64,000 nt of DNA from Arthrobacter sp. Soc17.1.1.1 (GTDB lineage Bacteria; Actinomycetota; Actinomycetes; Actinomycetales; Micrococcaceae): the NCBI RefSeq assembly GCF_036867195.1, contig NZ_JBAJII010000001.1, forward strand, positions 2,418,001 through 2,482,000. The letters run 5' to 3'. Shown here piece after piece: positions 1 to 9,665 of this stretch (position 1 is the stretch's first letter; each line of letters begins with the position of its first letter). The notes under the pieces were generated by a model. It ran no database searches. It was not told the DNA's origin and saw nothing but the letters and a program-made list of their open reading frames with translations. The translations under genes were made by a program, and so were the position numbers.

Positions 1-310
1 CGAGGACCTGGCGCCCCTCCGCGGAGATGGACACGGTGTGCGAGCGCCGGTCGAGGTCGTTCCGCACGCGCGTCACGTGCCCGCGTGCCTCGAGGCGTGA
101 GAGGGTCTTGCCCATCGTCTGCGCCTGCACCCTGACGATCTGGGCGAGACCCGCCTGGGTCATGGCTCCCTGGTCCGCGAGGACCCCGAGGGCGATGACG
201 CCTGCGTGGGTCACGCCGATACCGACCAGCCGCTCGTTCCAGGCATGCTCGACGAGACGCGCCGCCGTGGTCAGCAGGCGGCCCGTGGGCCATTGCTCCA
301 GATCGGGCAT
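1..310 (-). CDS. MarR-family transcriptional regulator (3' part cut off by window edge)
   Basis: The first 103 residues of a winged-helix regulator are present; the C-terminus lies outside the window. Starting at MPDLEQW, the protein shows the MarR layout: an N-terminal helix (LLTTAARLVEHAW), a helix-turn-helix (MTQAGLAQIVRVQAQTMGKT, residues about 51-70) and the wing with the typical DxRSH motif (NDLDRRSHTVSISAEG). An AGAGGAAG Shine-Dalgarno stretch precedes the ATG. It is divergent from bcp, with about 180 nt between them, so it could act on that promoter, but no operator was identified. The ligand is unknown. Confidence 0.85.
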   Translation of the reverse strand, partial: MPDLEQWPTGRLLTTAARLVEHAWNERLVGIGVTHAGVIALGVLADQGAMTQAGLAQIVRVQAQTMGKTLSRLEARGHVTRVRNDLDRRSHTVSISAEGRQVL

Positions 311-487
311 AGACCGTGCACTTCCTCTCGCTCGCAGATCCGGTGCCATCTCCGGCGCCGGATCTCACCCTATGATAGCTAGGCCGGCCGGCCGCATGGT
401 GCCGACCGGCGCCGACGGTCCCCGCAGGAGGCCGGCCCGCTCTTCGGACGTCCGTCGGCACGCCCCCGCCGAACCCCAGGAGTATGC

Positions 488-961
488 ATGACGCAACGAC
501 TCGCCGCCGGTGATCGTGCCCCCGACTTCACGCTTTCGGATGCCGAAGGCAACCAGGTGTCGCTCTCCTCACTCAGGGGCGGGGACATCGTCGTGTACTT
601 CTATCCGGCGGCCGCCACACCCGGATGCACCACCGAGGCGTGCGACTTCCGGGACAACCTGGCCTCGCTCGGTGCGGCCGGGTACCGCGTGCTCGGTATC
701 TCCCCGGATCCGGTGGGCAAGCTGGCCGCGTTCTCGGAGCAGGAGTCGCTGACGTTCCCCCTGCTGTCGGACGAGGACCACGCCGTCGCGGAGGCGTACG
801 GCGCCTGGGGCGAGAAGAAGAACTACGGCCGGACCTACGAGGGCCTCATCCGGTCGACGGTCGTGGTCGACGCCGAGGGCAGGGTCGCACTCGCGCAGTA
901 CAACGTCCGGGCCACCGGTCATGTCGCGAAGCTGCGGCGGGATCTCGGCATCGACCGCTAG
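488..961 (+). CDS. bcp: Thioredoxin-dependent thiol peroxidase (Bcp/PrxQ-type peroxiredoxin)
   Basis: A 157-aa cytosolic peroxiredoxin that reduces hydrogen peroxide and organic hydroperoxides using thioredoxin. The peroxidatic motif [14 protein letters not shown] (about residues 42-55) holds the peroxidatic Cys of TPGCT and, five residues on, the resolving Cys typical of the PrxQ/Bcp class. Length is normal for the family. AGGAG lies directly upstream of the chosen ATG. A strong hairpin follows the stop codon, so the gene is probably monocistronic. Confidence 0.95.
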   Translation: MTQRLAAGDRAPDFTLSDAEGNQVSLSSLRGGDIVVYFYPAAATPGCTTEACDFRDNLASLGAAGYRVLGISPDPVGKLAAFSEQESLTFPLLSDEDHAVAEAYGAWGEKKNYGRTYEGLIRSTVVVDAEGRVALAQYNVRATGHVAKLRRDLGIDR

Positions 962-972
962 GCGCCCGTAAC

Positions 973-1009
973 CGCCGATGGAGGGCAGCGATCGAGCCCT
1001 CCATCGGCG
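973..1009 (+). terminator. Rho-independent-like terminator after bcp
   Basis: A perfect 13-bp stem (arms 973-985 and 997-1009) with an 11-nt loop lies 12 nt past the bcp stop. There is no clear T-tract, which is usual in GC-rich actinobacteria. A possible -10 hexamer for the downstream tRNA, TACAGT, begins two bases after the hairpin. Confidence 0.7.
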
Positions 1010-1047
1010 ATACAGTGGAGGAGACGACACGGCCCTCGGGCCGCCGC

Positions 1048-1129
<82 letters not shown>

Positions 1130-1150
1130 CCGGTAGTAGCAGCACCCCAG

Positions 1151-1181
1151 AGCCCCGCCGGGCACCCGTCCCGGCGGGGCT
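1151..1181 (+). terminator. Terminator of tRNA-Leu
   Basis: A perfect 12-bp GC-rich stem (1151-1162 with 1170-1181) with a 7-nt loop begins 22 nt after the tRNA body. No poly-T tail is present. Confidence 0.75.
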
Positions 1182-1332
1182 CCTGCGTGCCCGGACCGGC
1201 CTCCCTCCAAGATCGCACCCATCCGTCCCTGCGGGGCATCCGAAGTACCTCCGAGACATCGACACGATGTGTTTCACCGAAAACCACAGACCACCGGCGC
1301 CCTTCCAGGGCGCCCCGTACGGAGGACATCTC

Positions 1333-2064
1333 ATGGAAATCACCAAGCGCAGGAACCTCTCGATCCTCGGCATCGCGGCCATCTCGATGATGAGCCTGGC
1401 GGCCTGCGGCGGCGGCGACGAGGCAGCGTCCGAGTCCCCGGCGAGCAGCTCCGCCAGTGAGAGCAGCATGGCGAGCGAGAGCAGCATGGCCAGCGAGTCG
1501 GCGACGCCGGAGGCCAGCATGAGCCCGTCGGCCTCCGCCTCGGCCGACGCGGCCATGGACCCCGCCGCGAACCTCGTCGGTCCCGGCTGCGCCGGCTACG
1601 CCGAGCAGGTCCCCTCCGGCGCCGGTTCGGTCGAGGGCATGGCCCTCGACCCGGTGACCACGGCTGCCTCGAACAACCCCATCCTCACGCAGCTGACCGC
1701 TGCCGTGACGGGCGGACTGAACCCCGACGTCAACCTGGTGGACACCCTCAACAGCGGTGACTTCACGGTCTTCGCGCCGGTCGACGACGCCTTCAAGGCC
1801 CTTGACCCCGCAACGGTCGAGACCCTGAAGACCGACTCGGCGATGCTCTCGAGCATCCTCACCTACCACGTCGTGCCCGGCAAGATCCAGCCGGCCGAGC
1901 TCGAGGGCACCACCCAGACCACCGCTCAGGGCGCCACCCTCGAGGTCACCGGCTCCGGCGATGCGCTCAAGGTCAACGACGCCAACGTCGTCTGCGGCGG
2001 CGTCCAGACCGCCAACGCCGTGGTCTACCTGGTCGACGGTGTCCTCACGCCCCCCGCAGGCTAA
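1333..2064 (+). CDS. Fasciclin-domain secreted lipoprotein
   Basis: A 243-aa exported lipoprotein. The signal peptide ends in the lipobox SLAAC, giving lipidated Cys25. A low-complexity Ser/Ala/Glu linker (about 30-75) contains an SSMASE repeat. The C-terminal half (about 100-243) is a fasciclin (FAS1) domain with the H1 motif [14 protein letters not shown] and the H2-like YHVVPGKI, a fold linked to cell adhesion. Two cysteines (GPGCAGY and VVCGG) could form a disulfide outside the cell. The ATG at 1333 is preceded by GGAGG; the open frame runs further upstream, but through the tRNA, so longer starts are excluded. It resembles MPT70/83-like proteins; its ligand is unknown. Confidence 0.9.
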   Translation: MEITKRRNLSILGIAAISMMSLAACGGGDEAASESPASSSASESSMASESSMASESATPEASMSPSASASADAAMDPAANLVGPGCAGYAEQVPSGAGSVEGMALDPVTTAASNNPILTQLTAAVTGGLNPDVNLVDTLNSGDFTVFAPVDDAFKALDPATVETLKTDSAMLSSILTYHVVPGKIQPAELEGTTQTTAQGATLEVTGSGDALKVNDANVVCGGVQTANAVVYLVDGVLTPPAG

Positions 2065-2113
2065 GGACCCAACGCGTCCCTGACGCACACCTCTGACGTG
2101 CTCAGGGCAACGG

Positions 2114-2144
2114 ACGGACCCCCTCACCTCGTGAGGGGGTCCGT
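2114..2144 (+). terminator. Terminator after fasciclin lipoprotein gene
   Basis: A 14-bp stem with a 3-nt loop (arms 2114-2127 and 2131-2144), about 50 nt past the stop codon, followed by TCGCGT. Confidence 0.8.
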
Positions 2145-2263
2145 TCGCGTCTCCGGCCCGCGCCGGTTCCCGGGCAGGGCGGGCAGCGCCATCGCCTAGA
2201 CTTGAGGCTCAGAAACCCGGACCGTGTGGGACCGGGATCCACCGCCCTTCGGAGACCCTGACT

Positions 2264-3988
2264 GTGAAGACCCCTGCCGCGCGCCGCATCCGCCCCGGAC
2301 GCGTCCGCCGCGGCGTACTGCCCCTGGCGGCCGGCCTCGCAGCGGCGGTCGCCCTGGCCTCCTGCACGGCGGGCGAGGTCTCCCCTCCCCAGCCCTCCGC
2401 TGCCGCGACGACGGCCCCGGCCGCGGACGCGACGACGTTCACCTTCGGCACGGCGGCCGATCCCCGCACCCTCGACCCGGCACTGGCCAACGACACGGAG
2501 TCCTACCGTGTGTCGCAGCAGATCCTCGAGGGCCTCGTGGGCGTCGATCCCCTGACGTCCGAACCGACGCCGCTGCTGGCCGAGGCGTGGGAGGAACAGG
2601 ACGACGGCCGGACGTACGAGTTCACGCTCCGGGAGGATGTCGTCTTCCACGACGGCCGGCCCTTCGACGCCGCGGCAGTATGCGCGAACTTCGACCGCTG
2701 GTACACCCTGCCGGCCACGACCCGCGCCGGCACCTCCCGCCTGCCGTTCGAGAACGTGTTCAAGGCGTTCTCGGACCGGCCGGACGTCAGCCTCTACGAG
2801 GGCTGCACCCCGACGTCCCGGTACACCGTGGACCTGCGGCTGCAGGGGAGGATCACCGGCCTCATCCCGGCCCTCGCCGCCCCGGCATTCGCGATGTCCT
2901 CCCCCGCGGCGCTCCAGGCGGGGGCGGCGGACGAGCTCGGCGAGAGCCGGGACGGGACGCCCATCTCCCGGTACGGCCTGGCCCCGGTGGGCACGGGGCC
3001 CTTCCGCCTGGTCTCCTGGCTGCCCGGCGCCGTCGACCTCGACGCCTTCGGCGGGTACTGGGGGGAACGCGGCGAGGTCCGGAAGGTGGCGTTCACCACC
3101 ATCCCCAACCCCGACTCCCGGGCGCGGGCCCTCACATCGGGGCGGATCGACGGCTACGACTTCGTCAGTGTGGACAGCGCCGTCGACCTGGCCCGCAACG
3201 GGCTCCAGTTCCTCCAGCGCGACCCGTACTCCGTGCTGTACCTCGGCATGAACGAGGCGTTCCCGGGGGTCGACGACGCCCTCTTCCGCCAGGCGGTGGC
3301 GCACGCCGTGGACAAGGACGCCCTCATCGAGGGCCGTTTCCTCAACGGCACCAAACCGGCGCGACAGTTCATCCCGGAGAAGCTCGGCGTGAGCAACGAC
3401 TCCGTGCAGAACTACGGGCACGACCTGGACCGCGCCAAGGAGCTGCTGGAGGAGTCCGGGTACGACGGGCGTGAACTCCCCTTCTACTACCCCCGGAACG
3501 TCTCGCGGGCCTACCTGCCCTCCCCCGAGAAGGCGTACGCCGAACTCAGCCGCCAGCTGACGGAGGCGGGCTTCAACATCAGGCCCGTGCCCGTCGAGTG
3601 GAGCGACGGCTACGTGGAGACCGTGCAGGCGTCCGGCGACCGGGCCTTCCACCTCCTCGGCTGGAGCGGGAGCTACGAGGACCCCGACAACTTCGTCGGC
3701 GCCCTCTTCGGCAACCGCACCGACGAATTCGGCTACGACGACCCGCAGCTGTTCAGCAAGATCAACCGGGCCCGCGGACTGCCGGACGGCGAGGACCGCT
3801 CGGAGGCCTACGCGAGCATCAGCTCCCAGATCGCGGGCCGGATCCCGGCCGTACCCCTGGCCTTCCCCATCTCCGCGCTGGCCATGAGCGCCCGCGTGGC
3901 CTCCTACCCCGTCAGCCCGGTCATGCGGGAGGTCTTCAACCGGATCGATCTAGCGGACGCCGAGCCCCTGCCCGAACCCTCGGAGTGA
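2264..3988 (+). CDS. ABC transporter solute-binding lipoprotein, family 5 (oligopeptide-type)
   Basis: A 574-aa extracytoplasmic binding protein of the SBP_bac_5 (OppA/DppA) family. The signal peptide ends in the lipobox LASC (Cys34). The mature part begins with a family-typical stretch (TFTFGTAADPRTLDPALAND) and carries LLAEAWEEQDDGRTYEFTLR and DVVFHDGRPFDAAAV. The start is GTG with GGAG 9 nt upstream; no better start exists before the arginine-rich signal peptide. No permease or ATPase genes are adjacent, so this is an orphan receptor or its transporter is encoded elsewhere. The substrate (peptide, nickel or other) cannot be told from sequence alone. Confidence 0.9.
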   Translation: MKTPAARRIRPGRVRRGVLPLAAGLAAAVALASCTAGEVSPPQPSAAATTAPAADATTFTFGTAADPRTLDPALANDTESYRVSQQILEGLVGVDPLTSEPTPLLAEAWEEQDDGRTYEFTLREDVVFHDGRPFDAAAVCANFDRWYTLPATTRAGTSRLPFENVFKAFSDRPDVSLYEGCTPTSRYTVDLRLQGRITGLIPALAAPAFAMSSPAALQAGAADELGESRDGTPISRYGLAPVGTGPFRLVSWLPGAVDLDAFGGYWGERGEVRKVAFTTIPNPDSRARALTSGRIDGYDFVSVDSAVDLARNGLQFLQRDPYSVLYLGMNEAFPGVDDALFRQAVAHAVDKDALIEGRFLNGTKPARQFIPEKLGVSNDSVQNYGHDLDRAKELLEESGYDGRELPFYYPRNVSRAYLPSPEKAYAELSRQLTEAGFNIRPVPVEWSDGYVETVQASGDRAFHLLGWSGSYEDPDNFVGALFGNRTDEFGYDDPQLFSKINRARGLPDGEDRSEAYASISSQIAGRIPAVPLAFPISALAMSARVASYPVSPVMREVFNRIDLADAEPLPEPSE

Positions 3989-4093
3989 GCCGAGGCACGG
4001 CGCCTCCCGCTCCCGCGGACCCCTGCGGATTTAGGGAGTGTCGCCGCCAGCGGCTAGGATTTCCCTGCTACGACCTCGCGACTGGAGACCACG

Positions 4094-5587
4094 TTGACCA
4101 CTAGTAATCTGGGCACCCCTGCCAGGACCACCGACGTCGTGCTGATCGGCGGTGGGATCATGAGCGCAACGCTCGGAGCGTTCCTCCGGCAGCTCCAGCC
4201 CGAGTGGGACATCTCCCTCTTCGAGCGGCTCGACGTCGCCGGACTCGAGAGCTCCGACCCCTGGAACAACGCCGGCACCGGCCACTCCGCCCTGTGCGAA
4301 CTGAACTACTCCCCCGCAGGCAAGGACGGCTCCGTCGACCCGGCCAAGGCCGTCGCGATCAACGAGCAGTTCCAGGTCTCGCGGCAGTTCTGGTCCCACA
4401 TGGTGTCCGAGGGCCACATCGGCGATCCCCGCACCTTCATCAACCCCGTGCCCCACATGAGCTTCGTGTGGGGGCAGGCGAACGCCGGGTACCTGCGCCG
4501 GCGCTACGAGGCGCTCAGCGCGCAGCCGCTGTTCCAGACCATGGAGCACAGCGAGGACCACGACACGATCGCCGGCTGGACCCCGCTCGTCATGAAGGGC
4601 CGCAACCCCTCGCAGCCCGTCGCCGCGTCCAGGGTCGAGGGCGGCACCGACGTCGACTTCGGCGCCCTGACGCGCCAGCTCACCGAGTACCTGGAGGGCA
4701 CGGGAGTCGACCTCCACTACGGCTTCGACGTGCTCGACGTCGCCCGCGCCACCGACGGACGCTGGGACGTCAAGGTCAAAAACAGGGCGACCGGCCAGAC
4801 CAGCACCATCACCACGAAGTTCGTGTTCATCGGCGCCGGCGGCGGCGCCCTGCACCTGCTGCAGCGCAGCGGCATCCCGGAGGGCAAGGGCTTCGCCGGT
4901 TTCCCCGTCTCCGGCCAGTTCCTCCGCTGCACCGATCCCGACCTCGTCGGCCAGCACAACGCCAAGGTCTACGGCCAGGCGTCGGTGGGAGCACCGCCCA
5001 TGTCCGTGCCGCACCTCGACACGCGCTTCGTCAAGGGCGAGCGCTCGTTGCTCTTCGGCCCCTACGCCGGGTTCTCCACCAAGTTCCTCAAGCGCGGCTC
5101 CTACCTGGACCTCCCCACCTCCATCCGCACCTCCAACCTCGTGCCGATGCTGGCGGTCGCCAAGGACAACATGTCCCTGACCAAGTACCTCGTCACCGAG
5201 GTGCTGAAGAACCGCGACGCCAAGAACGAGGCGCTCACCGAGTTCCTCCCCTCCGCCGACGGCGGCAGCTGGGAACTGATCTCGGCGGGCCAGCGTGTAC
5301 AGGTCATCAAGAAGGCCCCCAAGAAGGGTGGCGTGCTGCAGTTCGGCACCGAGGTCATCACCTCGGCGGACGGTACCGTCGGCGCCCTGCTCGGGGCCTC
5401 CCCCGGAGCGTCCACGGCCGCCCCGATCATGGTGGAACTGCTCAAGCGGTGCTTCCCCGACCGCATGACCGGCTGGGAGCCGAAGCTCAAGGAGATGCTG
5501 CCCGGGTACGGGGTCCGTCTCAACGAGACGCCCGCCCTGGCCGGCGAGGTGCAGGCCCTCACCGATCGGGTGCTCAAGCTCAAATAA
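4094..5587 (+). CDS. mqo: Malate:quinone oxidoreductase
   Basis: A 497-aa FAD-dependent peripheral membrane enzyme that oxidises L-malate to oxaloacetate and passes electrons to the quinone pool. It links the TCA cycle to respiration in actinobacteria. The N-terminal FAD motif [20 protein letters not shown] and the family signatures [16 protein letters not shown] and [19 protein letters not shown] are present, and the length matches the family. The start is TTG, with GGAG 7 nt upstream. It stands alone, about 50 nt before an RND exporter gene; a shared transcript is possible but unproven. Confidence 0.95.
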   Translation: MTTSNLGTPARTTDVVLIGGGIMSATLGAFLRQLQPEWDISLFERLDVAGLESSDPWNNAGTGHSALCELNYSPAGKDGSVDPAKAVAINEQFQVSRQFWSHMVSEGHIGDPRTFINPVPHMSFVWGQANAGYLRRRYEALSAQPLFQTMEHSEDHDTIAGWTPLVMKGRNPSQPVAASRVEGGTDVDFGALTRQLTEYLEGTGVDLHYGFDVLDVARATDGRWDVKVKNRATGQTSTITTKFVFIGAGGGALHLLQRSGIPEGKGFAGFPVSGQFLRCTDPDLVGQHNAKVYGQASVGAPPMSVPHLDTRFVKGERSLLFGPYAGFSTKFLKRGSYLDLPTSIRTSNLVPMLAVAKDNMSLTKYLVTEVLKNRDAKNEALTEFLPSADGGSWELISAGQRVQVIKKAPKKGGVLQFGTEVITSADGTVGALLGASPGASTAAPIMVELLKRCFPDRMTGWEPKLKEMLPGYGVRLNETPALAGEVQALTDRVLKLK

Positions 5588-5638
5588 CGACGGCGGTGCC
5601 GGACGACCGGACGCCCGCCAGCATCGAAGGCAGGTTCC

Positions 5639-8600
5639 TTGTTCCGTCTGGCCCATCTCTCCCTCGGTAACCGTGCGCTCATCGCGCTGATCACCATCCT
5701 CGCGTCGGTGTTCGGGGTCATCACCCTCGGCTCCCTCAAGCAGGAGCTCATCCCGTCCCTCGAGTTCCCCCAGATCACGGTGCTCTCCACCGTGCCCGGG
5801 GCGTCCCCGGAGTACCTGGACCAGCAGGTGAGCGAACCCCTCGAGTCCGCGCTCAGCGGCGTCGAGGGCCTCGAGTCGTCGTCCTCCACGTCGCGCTCCG
5901 GCGTCTCGACCGTGAGCCTCGTGTTCGTGTACGGGACCGATCTCGACCGCGCGAGGGCCCAGGTGGACCGGGCCATCTCCACCGTGCGTCCCACCCTCCC
6001 GGAGGACGTGGAGCCGCAGGCCCTCGCGGGGAGCATCAGCGACCTGCCCATCGTCTTCATGGCGGTGTCCTCGGACCAGTCCCTCAGCGAACTCAACGGC
6101 GACCTCACGCGCCTCACCGTCCCGAGGCTGCAGAAGATCGACGGCGTGCGGACCGCGGACGTCTCCGGTGGGACCACGCAGCACGTCGCGATCCTGCCGC
6201 GGGCCGGCGCCCTGGAAGCCGCAGGGCTGACCGTCGCCGATCTCACCAGCACGCTCGAGGACAACGGCGCGCTGTTCCCGGTCGGGACCCTCGAGGAGGA
6301 CCCGCGGTCGCTCACCATCCAGGCGGGCAGCCAGATCGGGTCGCTGGAGGACATCGAGGCCCTCCCGGTCCTCCCGTCGTCCTCGTCTCCGTCCGCGTCG
6401 CCCGCGTCGCCCGCGTCGCCCGCGTCGCCCGCGTCGCCCGCTCCGCGCGAAATCGTCACCATCGGCGGTGTCGCCGATGTCAGCCTGGCCGACGACGAGG
6501 CCACCTCCATCACGCGCACCAACGGGGTGGAGACCCTCGCCCTCGCCGTGACCAAGGTCCCCGACGGCGACACCGTCGAGATCTCCCAGCAGATCGTGGC
6601 CCTGGTGCCCGAGCTCGAGGCCGAGCTCGGCAACGCCGCCGACATCACCGTCGTGTTCGACCAGGCACCCTTCATCGAGAGCAGCATCGACGACCTCACC
6701 ACCGAGGGCATCCTGGGTCTCGGCTTCGCCGTACTCATCATCCTCGTCTTCCTGCTCTCGGTCCGCTCCACCCTCGTCACGGCGATCTCCATCCCGCTGT
6801 CACTGCTCATCACGTTCATCGGGCTCTACGCCGCGGGCTACTCGCTGAACCTGCTGACCCTCGGTGCGCTGACGATCGCCATCGGACGGGTGGTGGACGA
6901 CTCGATCGTCGTGATCGAGAACATCAAGCGGCACCTCGGCTACGGGGAGGAGAAGCGCGAGGCCATCCTGACGGCCGTCCGCGAGGTCGCCGGCGCCATC
7001 ACGGCCTCGACCCTGACCACGGTCGCCGTCTTCGCGCCGATCGGGTTCGTCGGCGGCCTGGCGGGCGAGCTGTTCCGTCCCTTCGCCGTCACGACGGGCA
7101 TCGCGCTCCTGGCCTCGCTCGCCGTGTCGCTGACCATCATCCCGGTGCTGGCCTACTGGTTCCTCCCCGCGACCACGCCCTCGCGCCGCGCGGCACGCCA
7201 CACGGCCGCGGTCTCGTCCGGCACCGAGGACGCTCCGACACCCGAGCGGCCGTCCCTGCTGCAGCGCGGCTACCTGCCGATCCTGACCGGGACGCAGCGG
7301 CACCCCGTGGTCACCCTCGTCGGCGGGCTGATCGTACTCGGCGCGACGGCGGCCATGGTGCCGTTCCTGCCGACCAACCTCCTCGGCGGTTCGGGCCAGA
7401 ACAGCTTCTCGCTGACGCAGACGCTGGCGCCGGGGTCCAGTCTCGCGACGACGGCGGAGGCCGCCGGCCGCACCGAGGACCTCCTCGCCGAGAACCCGGA
7501 GATCCGGGACGTGCAGCTCACCGTGGGCAATGCGGAGGGCGGATTCGCCGCGCAGTTCTCCGGTGGCGCGTCGGTGGCGACCTTCACCGTCATCACCGAC
7601 GAGGAGGCGGACCAGGAGGCGCTCCAGGAGTCGGTCCGCCAGGACCTCGAGGGCCTGCAGGACGCAGGAACCTTCTCGCTGTCGAGCCAGCAGGGTGGCT
7701 TCGGGACGTCGAGCACCATCGACATCGACATCACCGCCCCCGTCCCCGAGGACCTCGAGGCCGCCGACGCCGCGGTCCTCGACGGCATGCGGGGCCTCGA
7801 GGGCGCAGGGGAGGTCACGAGCAACCTGTCGGCCGCGCAGCCCCAGGTGCAGATCGACGTGGACCGTGCGGCCGCCGTCAGGGCCGGGCTCAGCGAGGGG
7901 CAGATCGCAGGCCTCCTCGGCGGCAGCATCAGCCCCGTGCCGGCCGGGTCCGTGCGCTTCGACGCGGACGACTTCCCGGTCCTGATCGGAGAGGGCACCC
8001 CGATCACGAGCCTCGATCAGCTCCGCGGCCTCAGGATCCCGACGGCCCGGGGGCCTATCCCCCTCACCGACGTGGCGTCGGTCGAGGAGGTGCAGGTACC
8101 GCTCACGGTCACGAGCTCCAACGGCGAACGGACGGCGCGCGTGTCCATCACGCCCTCCGGGGACGACCTCGGAAGCCTGACAACCGCCGTGAACGAGCGG
8201 CTGGCCGGTATCGGCCTGCCCGCGGGTGCGACCGCGACCGTCGGCGGTGCGTCGAGCCAGCAGGCGGAGTCGTTCGACCAGCTGTTCCTGGCGCTCTGGG
8301 CGGCCGTCGCCATCGTGTACGTGATCATGGTCGCCACGTTCAAGAGCCTCGTGCAGCCGCTGATCCTGCTCGTCTCCATCCCCTTCGCGGCCACGGGCGC
8401 CATCGCACTGCTCCTGATCACGGGGATCCCGCTCGGGCTGCCCTCGCTCATCGGCATGCTGATGCTCGTGGGCATCGTCGTCACCAATGCGATCGTGCTG
8501 ATCGACCTCATCAACCAGTACCGGCTCCCGCGGAACGGGGTGCCGGGCCTGCCCGTGGCGGACGCCATCCGCGAGGGTGCCCGGCAGCGCCTGCGCCCGA

Positions 8601-8899
8601 TCCTCATGACGGCGCTGGCCACGATCTTCGCGCTCACGCCGATGGCCCTCGGCCTCACGGGCGAAGGAGGGTTCATCTCGCAGCCGCTGGCCGTGGTCGT
8701 GATCGGCGGGCTCGTCTCGTCGACGGCGCTGACGCTCGTCCTCGTGCCGGTCCTGTACCGGCTCGTCGAGGGGCGCCGTGAGGAGCGCGCCCGGCGCCGG
8801 GCCACGTCCGCGACCACGGCGAGCGCCGAGACCGCCGAGACCGCCGAGACCGCCGACCGTTCCCCGGCGTCGCTGCAGTCGGCCGCCGTCACCGACTGA
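5639..8899 (+). CDS. RND-family efflux transporter (SwrC/AcrB-like)
   Basis: A 1086-aa inner-membrane proton antiporter of the HAE-RND type. TM1 is near the N-terminus (LIALITILASVFGVITL), followed by a porter domain starting with the typical LIPSLEFPQI. The TM2-6 block (from about 358) contains the GRVVDDSIVVIENI motif with the paired Asp residues of the proton relay. A second porter domain and TM8-12 (LMLVGIVVTNAIVLIDLINQ) follow. As in other Gram-positive SwrC/YerP proteins, no membrane-fusion or outer-membrane partner is nearby. An ASP tripeptide repeat from a 9-nt array (6395-6439) sits in the first porter region, and a short ETA repeat near the C-terminus. TTG start with AAGG upstream. 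Drug or lipid substrates are unknown; a MarR gene follows. Confidence 0.9.
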   Translation: MFRLAHLSLGNRALIALITILASVFGVITLGSLKQELIPSLEFPQITVLSTVPGASPEYLDQQVSEPLESALSGVEGLESSSSTSRSGVSTVSLVFVYGTDLDRARAQVDRAISTVRPTLPEDVEPQALAGSISDLPIVFMAVSSDQSLSELNGDLTRLTVPRLQKIDGVRTADVSGGTTQHVAILPRAGALEAAGLTVADLTSTLEDNGALFPVGTLEEDPRSLTIQAGSQIGSLEDIEALPVLPSSSSPSASPASPASPASPASPAPREIVTIGGVADVSLADDEATSITRTNGVETLALAVTKVPDGDTVEISQQIVALVPELEAELGNAADITVVFDQAPFIESSIDDLTTEGILGLGFAVLIILVFLLSVRSTLVTAISIPLSLLITFIGLYAAGYSLNLLTLGALTIAIGRVVDDSIVVIENIKRHLGYGEEKREAILTAVREVAGAITASTLTTVAVFAPIGFVGGLAGELFRPFAVTTGIALLASLAVSLTIIPVLAYWFLPATTPSRRAARHTAAVSSGTEDAPTPERPSLLQRGYLPILTGTQRHPVVTLVGGLIVLGATAAMVPFLPTNLLGGSGQNSFSLTQTLAPGSSLATTAEAAGRTEDLLAENPEIRDVQLTVGNAEGGFAAQFSGGASVATFTVITDEEADQEALQESVRQDLEGLQDAGTFSLSSQQGGFGTSSTIDIDITAPVPEDLEAADAAVLDGMRGLEGAGEVTSNLSAAQPQVQIDVDRAAAVRAGLSEGQIAGLLGGSISPVPAGSVRFDADDFPVLIGEGTPITSLDQLRGLRIPTARGPIPLTDVASVEEVQVPLTVTSSNGERTARVSITPSGDDLGSLTTAVNERLAGIGLPAGATATVGGASSQQAESFDQLFLALWAAVAIVYVIMVATFKSLVQPLILLVSIPFAATGAIALLLITGIPLGLPSLIGMLMLVGIVVTNAIVLIDLINQYRLPRNGVPGLPVADAIREGARQRLRPILMTALATIFALTPMALGLTGEGGFISQPLAVVVIGGLVSSTALTLVLVPVLYRLVEGRREERARRRATSATTASAETAETAETADRSPASLQSAAVTD
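6395..6439 (+). repeat. In-gene tandem repeat, 5 copies of a 9-nt unit
   Basis: Five perfect copies of GCGTCGCCC encode Ala-Ser-Pro repeats inside the first periplasmic-type porter loop of the RND exporter. Copy number is a likely site of strain variation. Confidence 0.9.
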
Positions 8900-8919
8900 C
8901 GCCACCCGGTACCGGCGGA

Positions 8920-9002
8920 CAGTGCCTGTCCAGTGCCTCGCCCGTGCCTGTCTCGTACCTGTCCAGTGCCTCGCCCGTACCTGTCCCGTACCTCGCCCGC
9001 GC
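8920..9002. repeat. Intergenic degenerate tandem array between RND gene and MarR gene
   Basis: About eight units of roughly 11 nt (core GTGCCTGTCC or GTACCTCGCCC) fill the spacer. They are nested in a higher-order 33-nt duplication whose two copies differ at only two positions. No coding function is visible. Confidence 0.8.
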
Positions 9003-9041
9003 CGGTGACGTCGGCCGTCGGTGATCCGGCGCGCGTATGAT

Positions 9042-9057
9042 GGATGCATACGTATCC
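9042..9057. promoter_or_regulatory. Possible MarR operator upstream of the MarR gene
   Basis: GGATGCATACGTATCC is a 16-bp imperfect palindrome (6 of 8 pairs match), 38 nt before the MarR start. Its size and AT-rich centre, unlike the surroundings, suit an autoregulatory MarR site. Confidence 0.45.
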
Positions 9058-9095
9058 AATCGCCGGTGCACCCGGCGGGAAGCCGGGAAGCAGTC

Positions 9096-9602
9096 ATGGG
9101 CCAGTCGAGCACAGCCGCCGGGCACTCGGAGCCGGTTGGCGAGAACGGCGAGAGTACTGCCGGAGCCTCGGTCCGCCAGGCGTCCGAGACCTGGGAGTCA
9201 CTCTTCCGCGCACAGGTGGGTGTCATGCGCAGGATCCGCCAGGACCCCGTGTTCCGCGAACTGCCGATCGGCGAGTACGACGTCCTCTTCAACCTGAGCC
9301 GCTGCCCCGGCGGCTGGACGCGGCTGAACGAACTCAACCACCACCTCCTGATCAGCCAGCCCAGCCTCAGCCGCATGGTCGACCGTCTGGAGGCGAGGAA
9401 CCTCGTGCGCAGGCGGCCCGCCGAGGCCGACCAGCGAGGCGTCGAACTCGCGCTGACGGACGAGGGAAGGGCTCTTCAGCGACGGATCGGATCGGCCCAC
9501 GTGCACCGCATCCAGGATGTCCTCGCACCCGTGCTGGATGCGACCGAGATGGAGCAGCTCAAGGCCCTGACGGACAAGATCAACGCGGGCCTCGGTCAGT
9601 AG
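9096..9602 (+). CDS. MarR-family transcriptional regulator
   Basis: A 168-aa winged-helix regulator. Residues about 60-120 hold the DNA-binding part (GGWTRLNELNHHLLISQPS for the HTH and RRRPAEADQRGVELALTDEG for the wing with the DxR-type turn). ATG 9096 is preceded by GGGAAG and chosen over the longer open frame, whose extra residues overlap the palindrome. It lies 196 nt after the RND exporter on the same strand, so it may control the exporter and itself. The inducer is unknown. Confidence 0.88.
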   Translation: MGQSSTAAGHSEPVGENGESTAGASVRQASETWESLFRAQVGVMRRIRQDPVFRELPIGEYDVLFNLSRCPGGWTRLNELNHHLLISQPSLSRMVDRLEARNLVRRRPAEADQRGVELALTDEGRALQRRIGSAHVHRIQDVLAPVLDATEMEQLKALTDKINAGLGQ

Positions 9603-9665
9603 GGGCGCGCCGCCCGACGGCACACCCCGCTCCCCCGTGCCCCGTGCTCCCGGCTCGGCGCCGGA

